DNA of 64,000 nucleotides from Ahrensia sp. (GTDB lineage Bacteria; Pseudomonadota; Alphaproteobacteria; Rhizobiales; Rhizobiaceae): NCBI GenBank assembly GCA_002698425.1, contig NZXU01000033.1, positions 1-64,000 of the forward strand, read 5' to 3'. Position 1 is the stretch's first letter. Each line of letters starts with the position of its first letter. This document shows positions 7,566-15,822 of this stretch, piece by piece. Both the position numbers and the translations under genes were made by a program. The notes below the pieces were generated by a model, which worked only from the letters and a program-made list of their open reading frames with translations, was not told the origin of the DNA and did not search any database.

Positions 7566-8471
7566 ATGATCCTGCCAAGCCTGCAACAGCTGCGTTTTCT
7601 GGTCGCGCTCGCCGACGAACTGCATTTCGGCCGCGCCGCGGAAACCTGCCACGTAACGCAATCGACGCTTTCCAACGGCATCAAGGAGCTGGAGGCGACA
7701 CTGGGCGTCGCGCTTGCCGAACGGTCCAAGCGTTCGGTGCTGCTGACGCCGGTCGGCGAGGAGATCGCCGATCGCGCGAGGCGCTTGCTGGCCGACGCGA
7801 CCGATCTCGTCGATGCTGCGAAGCGGCATTCCGGCACATTGCGGGGCGACCTGCGATTGGGCGCGATCCCGACCGTCGGGCCGTTTCTGGCGCCGAAGCT
7901 GATGCCGCTTGTGCGAGAGGCCTTTCCGGAATTGCGCGTCTATTTTCGCGAGGAACTGACGGAATCCCTGATCGCGGGGCTGAAGGCGGGGCGGCTGGAT
8001 GCGATCCTCTTCGCCCTGCCGTTCGATCATGAGGGGCTGGAGACGATCGAGCTCTTCGAAGACGACTACCAACTCGCGACGCCTCTCGACCACAGGCTGG
8101 CTAACCTCGAGGCGGCGTCCGGCAACGACCTCTCCGGAGAAAAGCTGCTGCTGCTGGAGAAAGGGCACTGCCTGCAGCGCCATGCCCTGTCGGCCTATCC
8201 CGATGCCCATGCGACGCCGGATGACAGTTTTGCCGCGACAAGCCTCGTCACGCTCGTTTCAATGGTGTCGGAAGGGCTGGGCATGACGCTGTTGCCGCAA
8301 TTGGCGATTGACGCCGACGTGACGCGTGGCGCAAGGCTCGCGCTGATCCCGCTGACCGGCGCCTGTCCACGCCGGATCGTGCTCGCATGGCGGAAGACGT
8401 CCGCGCGATCGAAGGATTTCGCAGTGCTGGCGGAAATCATGCGCGCGGCGCGCCGCGACCTGTCCGCATGA
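7566..8471 (+). CDS. LysR-family regulator, OxyR-like with one redox cysteine
   Basis: This 301-residue protein has an N-terminal winged helix-turn-helix (about residues 6-64, ELHFGRAAETCHVTQSTLS) and a LysR effector domain. The segment LLLLEKGHCLQRHALSAY matches the redox loop of OxyR. Cys202 matches E. coli Cys199, but the position of Cys208 is Tyr211, so the classic disulfide cannot form. It probably still controls the divergent peroxiredoxin gene. The start at 7566 gives the usual MxxPSLxQLRF beginning, although no clear ribosome site precedes it. Confidence 0.87.
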   Translation: MILPSLQQLRFLVALADELHFGRAAETCHVTQSTLSNGIKELEATLGVALAERSKRSVLLTPVGEEIADRARRLLADATDLVDAAKRHSGTLRGDLRLGAIPTVGPFLAPKLMPLVREAFPELRVYFREELTESLIAGLKAGRLDAILFALPFDHEGLETIELFEDDYQLATPLDHRLANLEAASGNDLSGEKLLLLEKGHCLQRHALSAYPDAHATPDDSFAATSLVTLVSMVSEGLGMTLLPQLAIDADVTRGARLALIPLTGACPRRIVLAWRKTSARSKDFAVLAEIMRAARRDLSA

Positions 8472-8483
8472 GACCGGACATCA

Positions 8484-8502
8484 TGCCGCACCGGGTGCGG
8501 CA
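8484..8502. repeat. Inverted repeat after the oxyR-like gene
   Basis: TGCCGCACC and GGTGCGGCA form 9-base arms around one base. There is no T-run, so it is either a weak stem-loop or an operator for the downstream cytochrome operon. A second short dyad, GCTTTG-T-CAAAGC, lies at 8524-8536. Confidence 0.45.
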
Positions 8503-8591
8503 ATAAGGTGCATCCAGGATTGCGCTTTGTCAAAGCCGCAGCCGCCAGCCGTTCCTAGTCTGTCGCCGAGACTGGCGAGAGGAGAAACCGG

Positions 8592-10232
8592 ATGCGGCGA
8601 AACAGGTATGTGCCGGCAATTGTCGTGGCGGCTCTGTTGCTGGGCGTTTTACCGCGTCTTGCGCAGGCCGAGGACGGGGCGGCCGTAACGGCCAAATCGA
8701 ACAGCACGGCAGACCATTCGACGTTTGAAATCCTCAAGAAGCCATTCGCCTCCGGTCCCGAGGTCACCGCGGCCTGCCTGACCTGCCACACCGAGGCTGC
8801 GAAGCAGGTGCAGAACTCGATCCACTGGACTTGGGACTACATCAATCCGGCGACCGGCCAGGAACTCGGCAAGGCGCATGTGATCAATGCCTTCTGCGGC
8901 AATGTCGCCTCCAACGAACCGCGTTGCACCAGCTGTCACGCCGGTTATGGCTGGGAGTCGATGGCCGACGGACCGCCAAAGGAACAAAGCGCCGTCGACT
9001 GTCTCGTCTGCCACGACCAGTCCGGCAATTACGCGAAGCTCGACAATGCCGCCGGTCACCCGCCGCTTTCGCCGGTGCGCGACGGCGCCAAGACGATCAC
9101 CGGCGCCGCGGCGAAACCGGTCGACCTTAATCTCGCGGCGCAAAGCGTCGGCATGCCGGCGCGCGAGAATTGCGGCCAGTGCCATTTCTACGGCGGCGGC
9201 GGCGACAATGTGAAACATGGCGACCTGTCATCGGTTCTCTACGACCCCGACCGGTCGGTCGACGTGCATATGTCGAAGGACGGGGCAAACCTCGTTTGCT
9301 CCGACTGCCATGTGACCAACCATCACGAATGGGCCGGCAGCCGCTACAATGTCGCGGCACATGACACAGCCGGCCTTGGCAGACCCGGCGAGCGGCGCGA
9401 TGTCGCTACCTGCGAATCCTGCCACGGCACGGAGCCCCACGAGGCGGTCTCGCTGATCGGGATGAAGCTCAACGACCATATCGACAAGGTGGCCTGCCAA
9501 ACGTGCCACATTCCCGAATTCGCACGCGGCGGGGTTGCGACGAAGACCGTCTGGGACTGGTCGACAGCCGGCAAGCTCAAGGACGGCAAGCCTTACGGCG
9601 AGGACGACTTCGTGCAGAGCGACGGCAAGCATCTGCACACCTACCTGTCGACCAAGGGCGATTTCGAGTGGGGCGAGGATGTGATTCCCTTCTACGCCTG
9701 GTTCGACGGTCAGGTGGAATACACGACCGGCGACCAGACGATCGATCCGACCGAAGTGGTCGACATAAACCGCATTTCCGGATCGGCGGGCGACGGCAAG
9801 TCGCGCATTTGGCCGTTCAAGCGCATGGAAGGCCGGCAGGCCTATGACAGCCAACTGAACAAGCTCGTCTACAACCATGTGTACGGGCCCGAGACCGACA
9901 CCGCTTTCTGGTCGAATTTCGATTGGTCGAAGTCGATCCAGGCGGCGATGGACTATGTCGGCGAACCCTATTCGGGCGAGTTCGATTTCGTCGACACGCA
10001 TATGTACTGGCCGATCACCCACATGGTGGCGCCGAAGGAAGGCGCGCTCGATTGCGAGGCGTGCCATGCAAAGGACGGCCGGCTGGCCGATCTCGCCGGC
10101 TTCTACATGCCGGGGCGCGATCCCGGCGGGCCGGTGGACAAGATCGGTCTGGCGATCCTGATCGCGGCGCTCGCCGGGGTCGCGGGACACGGCCTCCTGA
10201 GGATCGTGATGCGTCGGGGAGGGCAAGCATGA
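8592..10232 (+). CDS. Octahaem c-type cytochrome, tetrathionate reductase family (OTR)
   Basis: This 546-residue exported cytochrome starts with a Sec-type signal peptide (hydrophobic stretch followed by AQA-ED near residue 26). It has exactly eight haem motifs in order: CLTCH, CTSCH, CLVCH, CGQCH, CSDCH, CESCH, CQTCH and CEACH. Eight motifs with this spacing fit the octahaem tetrathionate reductase family, which can also reduce nitrite and hydroxylamine in vitro. A C-terminal hydrophobic segment (about 517-538) would anchor it to the inner membrane facing the periplasm. The next gene overlaps it and encodes a membrane cytochrome b, a likely electron donor or acceptor. Confidence 0.88.
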   Translation: MRRNRYVPAIVVAALLLGVLPRLAQAEDGAAVTAKSNSTADHSTFEILKKPFASGPEVTAACLTCHTEAAKQVQNSIHWTWDYINPATGQELGKAHVINAFCGNVASNEPRCTSCHAGYGWESMADGPPKEQSAVDCLVCHDQSGNYAKLDNAAGHPPLSPVRDGAKTITGAAAKPVDLNLAAQSVGMPARENCGQCHFYGGGGDNVKHGDLSSVLYDPDRSVDVHMSKDGANLVCSDCHVTNHHEWAGSRYNVAAHDTAGLGRPGERRDVATCESCHGTEPHEAVSLIGMKLNDHIDKVACQTCHIPEFARGGVATKTVWDWSTAGKLKDGKPYGEDDFVQSDGKHLHTYLSTKGDFEWGEDVIPFYAWFDGQVEYTTGDQTIDPTEVVDINRISGSAGDGKSRIWPFKRMEGRQAYDSQLNKLVYNHVYGPETDTAFWSNFDWSKSIQAAMDYVGEPYSGEFDFVDTHMYWPITHMVAPKEGALDCEACHAKDGRLADLAGFYMPGRDPGGPVDKIGLAILIAALAGVAGHGLLRIVMRRGGQA

Positions 10233-10888
10233 TGACCGAACGTCTCGTCAAGGTTTATCCCGCATTCGAACGGTTCTGGCACTGGTCGCAGGTTTTGCTG
10301 ATCCTCGTGCTGCTCTTCACCGGGCTGGGGCTGCACGGCCTTCACGGGCTCCTCCCATTCGGGCCGGCCGTGATGCTGCACACGATAGCCGCCCTGGCGC
10401 TGGTCGTGCTGTGGATCTTCGCGATCTTCTGGCACCTGACCACCGGCACTTGGCGGCACTACGTGCCGACGACGCATGGCCTGTTCAAGGTGGCGCGCTT
10501 CTATGCCTTCGATATCTTCAGGGGCGCGCATCACCCCTATCGCAAGGCCTATTGGCGCAAGCACAATCCGCTGCAGGCACTGACCTATCTGGCGCTGAAG
10601 CTGTTCCTGTTCCCGGCCATCTGGGTCACCGGCATCGCCTATCTGACCTATAATTTCTGGGAACATCAGCCGAACGCGTCGCTGATCTTCGAGATTGTCG
10701 CCAATCTGCATGTTCTGGTCGCCTATCTGATCGCGACCTTCGTGATTGTTCACGTCTATCTGCTGACCGCGGGGCACTCGTTCGTTGAGCATGTGAAACC
10801 GATGATCACCGGTTTCGACACGGTCGACCTCACTCCGGAGGAGGAGGCCTATCTGGCCGCGGACGAACCGCGGCGGCTGAAGCGGTAA
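10229..10888 (+). CDS. Membrane cytochrome b561-type partner of the octahaem cytochrome
   Basis: This 219-residue protein has about four membrane helices (roughly residues 18-36, 47-68, 118-140 and 155-178) with histidines placed for haem b (FWHWSQ, LHTIAA, FWHLTTG, NLHVLVAY and VHVYLL). It resembles the cytochrome b subunits of formate dehydrogenase and hydrogenase. Its ATG overlaps the preceding stop codon, so the pair is translationally coupled. It would move electrons between the quinone pool and the periplasmic octahaem cytochrome. Confidence 0.85.
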   Translation: MMTERLVKVYPAFERFWHWSQVLLILVLLFTGLGLHGLHGLLPFGPAVMLHTIAALALVVLWIFAIFWHLTTGTWRHYVPTTHGLFKVARFYAFDIFRGAHHPYRKAYWRKHNPLQALTYLALKLFLFPAIWVTGIAYLTYNFWEHQPNASLIFEIVANLHVLVAYLIATFVIVHVYLLTAGHSFVEHVKPMITGFDTVDLTPEEEAYLAADEPRRLKR

Positions 10889-10897
10889 GCGGCGGCC

Positions 10898-11821
10898 TCA
10901 GCCTTTCGCGAGCAGGGCCTCGATCTCGTCTCGTCGCGGCATCGAGGCCGCGGTGCCCGGTCGGGTGACGGAGATCGCCGCGGTGGCGCAGCCGAAGCGC
11001 ACCGCATCGGCCGGCGCCATGCCGCGGGTGAGCGCGGCTGCAAAGCCGCCATTGAAGGCGTCGCCCGCGCCGGTCGTCTCGCGCACGGGGCCGGCATTGA
11101 AGACGGGGACATGTACGGAGGTTTCGCCGTCATGGAAGAGCGCGCCGTTTTCTCCCAGCGTCAGGATCGCTGCGCCTGCGCCGTTGGCGATCAGCCGGTC
11201 GGCGGCGCGGCGCGCGTCGTCGAGCGTCCGGACGGGGATTCCGGTCAGTCCCTCGGCCTCATGCTCGTTCGGCGTGACATAATCGCATAGCGACAGCATC
11301 CCGTCGGGGAGATCGGCCGCGGGCGCGGTGTTGAGGATCGTGGTGACGCCCGCGCCGCGTGCGATTTCCAGGGCGCGCATGGCCGCATCCATGGGCTGTT
11401 CGAGCTGCGTCATGAAGACGGAGGCGTTCTCAATCTCGTTTCGCCAGCCCTCGATGTCGCCGGGCGCAATCGTCCCCGCGACGCCGGGACAGATGATAAT
11501 CGCATTGTTGCCGGTCGCTTCCTCCAGGAAGATGAAGGCCGAGCCGGTCGGCTGGTCGTCGTGTTGGGTGACGGCGGGCGTCACGCCGGCTTCCTCCCAG
11601 ATATGGAAGGCCATGTCGGCGAAAGTGTCGCGGCCAAGCTTGGTGAGGAAACGGGTTTGCGCCCCGGCGCGAGCGGCGGCGACCGCCTGGTTCGACCCCT
11701 TGCCGCCGGGGCCGAGCGCGAAACTGTTGCCTAGCAGGGTTTCGCCGATTTTGGGCATGCGGTCGGCGCGATAGGCGGCGTCGGCGACGAAGACGCCCAG
11801 GATGACAATCGGACCCGTCAT
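10898..11821 (-). CDS. rbsK: Ribokinase, PfkB family
   Basis: This 307-residue sugar kinase phosphorylates ribose (or a nucleoside-derived sugar) with ATP. The N-terminal PfkB signature GPGGKGSNQAVAAARAG and the C-terminal TTGAGDAFNGGFAAAL with its catalytic Asp are intact. The start at 11821 follows a strong GGGAGGAATGC ribosome site. It stands divergent to the 8-oxoguanine deaminase gene, and ribose from nucleosides brought in by the BMP-type importer is a plausible substrate. Confidence 0.88.
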   Translation of the reverse strand: MTGPIVILGVFVADAAYRADRMPKIGETLLGNSFALGPGGKGSNQAVAAARAGAQTRFLTKLGRDTFADMAFHIWEEAGVTPAVTQHDDQPTGSAFIFLEEATGNNAIIICPGVAGTIAPGDIEGWRNEIENASVFMTQLEQPMDAAMRALEIARGAGVTTILNTAPAADLPDGMLSLCDYVTPNEHEAEGLTGIPVRTLDDARRAADRLIANGAGAAILTLGENGALFHDGETSVHVPVFNAGPVRETTGAGDAFNGGFAAALTRGMAPADAVRFGCATAAISVTRPGTAASMPRRDEIEALLAKG

Positions 11822-12035
11822 GCATTCCTCCCGTTTGGCCAGGCCGATCGGCGAGGCCCGGAAACGCTGTAGGGCGCGCACGAAGGCATCGCAAGTGCGG
11901 GATGCCGGGATGCTCCTTCGATCGCGTCGTATTGTCTAAAATTTAGGCTTTCGCGGCCGTTGCACATATGATTTGCTGCACTGCGAAATCTTGCCGCGCC
12001 GGAACGCGGCGCAACGATGACGGGGCGGGAAACAT

Positions 12036-13370
12036 ATGCGGCTTTGGATCAGGAATCCGCTGGCCATCCTGGCGGAGAATGCCGGAGGCGGTCTTGTCGT
12101 TGAGGGCAGTCGTATCGTCGAACTGGTTCCCGCCGGAAAGCAGCCGTCCCAACCTGTCGACCAGATCTTCGACGCCAGCCGGCACGTCATCCTGCCGGGC
12201 CTGATCAACACGCATCATCATTTCTTCCAGACGCTCAGCCGGGTGCATCCGCAGGCCTACAACAAGGAACTGTTTCCCTGGCTGGTCTCGCTCTATCCGA
12301 TCTGGGGGCGGCTGAACCGCGACATGTTCCGCGTTGGCGCGCGGCTGGCGCTGGCGGAATTGCTGCTCTCGGGCTGCACAACCGCGATGGACCATAACTA
12401 TATGGTCTTCAAGGGCTTGGAGGACGCAACCGATATCGAGGTCGAGGAAGCGCGCCGGCTCGGCATCCGCGCGACGGTGACGCGCGGATCGCTTTCGCTC
12501 TCCGAAAAGGACGGCGCCATCCCGCCGGACCATATCGTCCAGGACGAGGACACGATCCTGGCGGACAGCGAACGGGTGCTGCAGGCCTTTCACGACACGT
12601 CCGATGGCGCGATGACGCAAATCGCGCTTGCGCCCTGTGCGCCGTTCAACGTCTCGCGCGGCGTGATGAAGGCGAGCGTGGAGCTCGCGGAGAAATATGA
12701 TTGCCGCCTGCACACGCATCTCGCCGAGACCGAGGACGAGGAAGAGTTCTGCAAGGCCACCTTCGGATACCGGCCCATAGACTGGCTGGAGGATTGCGGC
12801 TGGTTGCAGCCGCGCGTCTGGCTTGCCCATGGCATTCATTTCACCGCGGACGACTGCACGAAACTCGGACGGCATGGCGTCGGCGTCTGCCATTGTGCGA
12901 CGTCGAACGCGGTGCTCGCCTCCGGTTTCTGTCCGACGCTGGAACTGGAAGCGGCCGGCAGCCCGGTCGGTCTCGGCGTCGACGGCTCGGCCTCCAATGA
13001 CGGTTCGAACCTCATGGAGGAGGTGCGCCACGCGCTGATGGTCAACCGGCTTGGCTACAAATCGGCGGACCGCGTGACGCATCGCGACGCGTTGCGCTGG
13101 GCGACGAAAGGCTCGGCGCGTTGCCTCGGCCGCGACGACATCGGCGAGATCGCGGTCGGCAAGCAGGCCGACCTCGCGATGTTCACGCTCGACGAAATGC
13201 GGTTTTCCGGCAATCACGACCCGATCGCCGCGCTTGTCCATTGCGGCGCGACACGCGCCGACCGCGTCATGGTCGCCGGCGAATGGCGTGTCATCGACGG
13301 CGCAATTCCGGGCCTCGATGTACCGGCCCTGATCGCTGAACATTCCAACGCAGCACGTATTTTCGACTGA
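12036..13370 (+). CDS. 8-oxoguanine deaminase-type amidohydrolase
   Basis: This 444-residue amidohydrolase of the TrzA/AtzB subgroup probably deaminates 8-oxoguanine to urate. Metal-binding elements are present: NTHHHFF near the start, HTHLAETEDEE, AHGIHF and GVDGSASND. The N-terminal segment and GLINTHHHFFQTLSRV match the 8-oxoguanine deaminase group (Pa0142-like) rather than guanine deaminase, which occurs separately at 57250. An oxygenase gene starts 9 bases after it. Isocytosine-type substrates are possible alternatives. Confidence 0.85.
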   Translation: MRLWIRNPLAILAENAGGGLVVEGSRIVELVPAGKQPSQPVDQIFDASRHVILPGLINTHHHFFQTLSRVHPQAYNKELFPWLVSLYPIWGRLNRDMFRVGARLALAELLLSGCTTAMDHNYMVFKGLEDATDIEVEEARRLGIRATVTRGSLSLSEKDGAIPPDHIVQDEDTILADSERVLQAFHDTSDGAMTQIALAPCAPFNVSRGVMKASVELAEKYDCRLHTHLAETEDEEEFCKATFGYRPIDWLEDCGWLQPRVWLAHGIHFTADDCTKLGRHGVGVCHCATSNAVLASGFCPTLELEAAGSPVGLGVDGSASNDGSNLMEEVRHALMVNRLGYKSADRVTHRDALRWATKGSARCLGRDDIGEIAVGKQADLAMFTLDEMRFSGNHDPIAALVHCGATRADRVMVAGEWRVIDGAIPGLDVPALIAEHSNAARIFD

Positions 13371-13379
13371 GGTGTCTCC

Positions 13380-14345
13380 ATGAGTGAAACCGCTATTCCC
13401 GTTATCGACCTGAAGCCTCTCTTCACGGGCGGAGAGGAGGGCCGGAAGGCTGTCGCCGGACAGATCGGCGAGGCCTGCCGGGGCATCGGTTTTTTCTACG
13501 TGACCGGCCATGGCGTGCCGACCGAACTGCGCGACGACGTGTTCGACGTCGCGGCGCGGTTTTTCTCCGCACCGGAGGAGGAGAAGGCCAAGGCGGCGTT
13601 TTCTGTTGCTTCCGGCAATCGCGGCTTTATCCCCATGAAGGGCGAGTCGCTCGACCCGACCAAGGCGCCGGACTTGAAGGAAGCCTTCAATATCGGTCTG
13701 GAGCTGGCCCCGGACGATCCGGAGATCGTCAACGAGACCAAGTTCCGCGCGCTGAACAGATGGCCGGAGATGGCCGGCTTCCGCGAGACGATGCTCGCCT
13801 ATTACAACGCCGTCTGGAAACTCGGCTGCAAGCTGCACGAGGCCTTTGCGACGGATCTGGGGATCGAGACGGACTTCTTCGACGACAAGCTCGATCGTCC
13901 GCTCGCGACGTTACGCTTGCTGCATTATCCCGAGCGTCCGGACATGCTGGACGAGGAAGGGCAACTCGGGGCGGGCGAGCATACGGATTATGGCTGCGTG
14001 ACGCTGCTGGCCACCGACGAGGTCGGCGGGCTCGAGGTCCGCACCCGCGACGGCCGCTGGCTCGCGGCACCGTTCATTCCGGGCTCCTATGTCTGCAATA
14101 TCGGCGATTGCCTGATGCGCTGGACCAACGACACTTATGTGTCGACCCCGCACCGGGTCGTCAGCCCGCCCGGCCGCGAGCGCTATTCCATCGCCTTTTT
14201 CCTCGATCCCAATCCGGAAGCGATGGTCGAATGCCTGCCGGGCTGCGCCACGGATGACAATCCCGCGAAGTATCCTCCGATCCGCGGCGATGACTATCTG
14301 ATGAGCCGGCTGAACCCGACTTATGAGAAAAGCGGCCTCATGTAG
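13380..14345 (+). CDS. Isopenicillin N synthase-family Fe(II)/2-oxoglutarate oxygenase
   Basis: This 321-residue protein has the DIOX_N start (IPVIDLKPLF, GFFYVTGHGVP) and a double-stranded beta-helix core. The iron ligands are His201 and Asp203 (EHTDYG) and His258 (TPHRVV), and RYSIAFF supplies the arginine that binds 2-oxoglutarate. The substrate is unknown. Its pairing with the upstream deaminase suggests an oxidised purine or related base, perhaps a demethylation or hydroxylation step. Confidence 0.85.
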   Translation: MSETAIPVIDLKPLFTGGEEGRKAVAGQIGEACRGIGFFYVTGHGVPTELRDDVFDVAARFFSAPEEEKAKAAFSVASGNRGFIPMKGESLDPTKAPDLKEAFNIGLELAPDDPEIVNETKFRALNRWPEMAGFRETMLAYYNAVWKLGCKLHEAFATDLGIETDFFDDKLDRPLATLRLLHYPERPDMLDEEGQLGAGEHTDYGCVTLLATDEVGGLEVRTRDGRWLAAPFIPGSYVCNIGDCLMRWTNDTYVSTPHRVVSPPGRERYSIAFFLDPNPEAMVECLPGCATDDNPAKYPPIRGDDYLMSRLNPTYEKSGLM

Positions 14346-14645
14346 GCCGCCACTGCTTCAGCGGTGCCGAAACACGCATTTCAGAATTGTATGCCGAGCG
14401 CGCTTTTGTGCCTATTTTTTACGCAATAGAAATTTTGTAGTCATTTTTTAGGCGATTAATCTCGCGTTGTATACGCGGCCGCCCTCTTCCACCTCAGGTG
14501 CGGATTCCGTTTTCGCAAATGAAAACAAGCGCTTGGATGTCAGTTCTGATTTTTCCCGAGTCTGGCACATGGTTTGCTTCGATGTTTTCAGGAGGCGCCG
14601 CACGATGCGTCGTCCAGCAGGGAAAGCGAAAACAGGAGCCGGAAC
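14346..14645 (+). promoter_or_regulatory. 300-base control region before the BMP transporter operon
   Basis: The gap holds an AT-rich stretch (about 14400-14460), a partial palindrome TTGTATACGC at 14468-14477 and the sigma-54 promoter at 14563-14579. I see no convincing NtrC dyad; the weak dyad TGCG-N11-CGCA at 14499-14517 is the closest. No gene is evident in it. Confidence 0.5.
14563..14579 (+). promoter_or_regulatory. Sigma-54 promoter of the BMP transporter/ureide operon
   Basis: TGGCACATGGTTTGCTT matches the sigma-54 consensus TGGCAC-N5-TTGC, with GG at 14564-14565 and GC at 14576-14577 exactly ten bases apart. It ends about 65 bases before the start of the binding-protein gene. Sigma-54 control points to nitrogen limitation through an enhancer-binding activator such as NtrC. 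Confidence 0.82.
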
Positions 14646-15758
14646 ATGTCAATTCACGGGGTTTCAAGACGTACATTGCTGAAGGCGGGCGCAGCCGGCC
14701 TGGCTTCCACCGCGCTGCCGCTCGGAGCCATTCGGTCGGCCCAGGCGGCGGACGTCATCGTCGGGGCGGTCTATGTCGGTCCGCGCGACGATTTCGGATG
14801 GAACCAGGCGCACGCTGTCGCCATGGAGATACTCAAGGGCGTCGATAATGTGGAGGTTATCGAGGAAGAGAACGTTCCCGAGACCGACGCCGTCGCCAAA
14901 TCCATGGAGTCGATGATCAATCTCGACGGGGCCAACCTGATCCTGGCGACGTCGTTCGGATACTACAAACCGTTCGTCCTCGACCTGGCCAAGAAATATC
15001 CCGATGTGCAGTTCCGCCATGCGGCGCCGCTTTGGAACGCCGATACCGATCCGAAGAACGCAGGCAGCTATTTCTGCTATCTGAACCAGGCGCATTACGT
15101 GGACGGCGTTGCCGCCGGCCTTTCGACGACAACCAACAAGATCGGCTTCGTCGCCGCAAAGCCGATCCCCTCGGTTCTCTCCAACATCAACTCGGTTCTG
15201 CTCGGTGCGCGCAGCGTCAATCCGGAAGCGACGGTTCAGGTGATCTTCACCGGCGAATGGTCGATGCCGGTGCGCGAGGCTGAAGCCGCGAACGCGCTCG
15301 CCGATGCGGGCTGCGATGTCCTGACCTGCCATGTCGACGGGCCGAAAGTCGTCATCGAGACGGCCGAAGCGCGCGGCGTGAAGAGCTGCGGCCACAACGC
15401 CTCGCAGGCGCCGCTTGCGCCGAAGGGCTTCATCACAGGCGCGGAATACAAGTGGGAAACCATCTACACCATGTATGCCGATATGCTGGCTGCAGGCGAG
15501 GAACTGCCGAATTTCGTCGCCGGCGGCTACCACAACGACATGGTGCGCAACACGGCCTACGGCGCCGGCGCGACACCGGAAGCCATCAAGGCCGCCGACG
15601 CGGCCATCGAGGGTCTCAAGGCCGAGAAGCCGATCTATGTCGGCCCCCTCAAGGACAACAAGGGCAATGTCGTCATCGACAAGACCTACGACAACTACGA
15701 TCCGGTCCTCGACGGCATGAACTACCTGCTGGAAGGCGTTTCCGGCTCGATCACCTGA
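14646..15758 (+). CDS. BMP-family ABC transporter substrate-binding protein
   Basis: This 370-residue periplasmic protein has a twin-arginine-like signal (SRRTLLKAGAAG through SAQAAD). It belongs to the basic membrane protein (BMP) family, with motifs GPRDDFGWNQAH and ATSFGYYKPFV. BMP proteins mostly bind nucleosides or purines. The start at 14646 follows AGGAGCCGGAAC. It leads an operon with two permeases and, further down, a double ATPase at 19613. Likely cargo is a purine, nucleoside or ureide for the enzymes encoded behind it. Confidence 0.9.
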   Translation: MSIHGVSRRTLLKAGAAGLASTALPLGAIRSAQAADVIVGAVYVGPRDDFGWNQAHAVAMEILKGVDNVEVIEEENVPETDAVAKSMESMINLDGANLILATSFGYYKPFVLDLAKKYPDVQFRHAAPLWNADTDPKNAGSYFCYLNQAHYVDGVAAGLSTTTNKIGFVAAKPIPSVLSNINSVLLGARSVNPEATVQVIFTGEWSMPVREAEAANALADAGCDVLTCHVDGPKVVIETAEARGVKSCGHNASQAPLAPKGFITGAEYKWETIYTMYADMLAAGEELPNFVAGGYHNDMVRNTAYGAGATPEAIKAADAAIEGLKAEKPIYVGPLKDNKGNVVIDKTYDNYDPVLDGMNYLLEGVSGSIT

Positions 15759-15775
15759 TCGCACCATGCGCTCCG

Positions 15776-15795
15776 GGGCGGCTCCGGCCGCCCCT
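15776..15795 (+). repeat. Stem-loop between binding-protein and permease genes
   Basis: GGGGCGGC and GCCGCCCC form an 8-base stem with a 4-base loop just after the binding-protein stop. Such hairpins often protect the abundant upstream message or thin out transcription of the permease genes. Confidence 0.5.
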
Positions 15796-15822
15796 CCCTA
15801 TCCCCTTTCCGGCGGCAGGCAG

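Noticed and set aside
8592..10232. Pentahaem nitrite reductase NrfA
   Set aside because: There are eight CxxCH motifs and no CxxCK motif, which fits the octahaem family instead.
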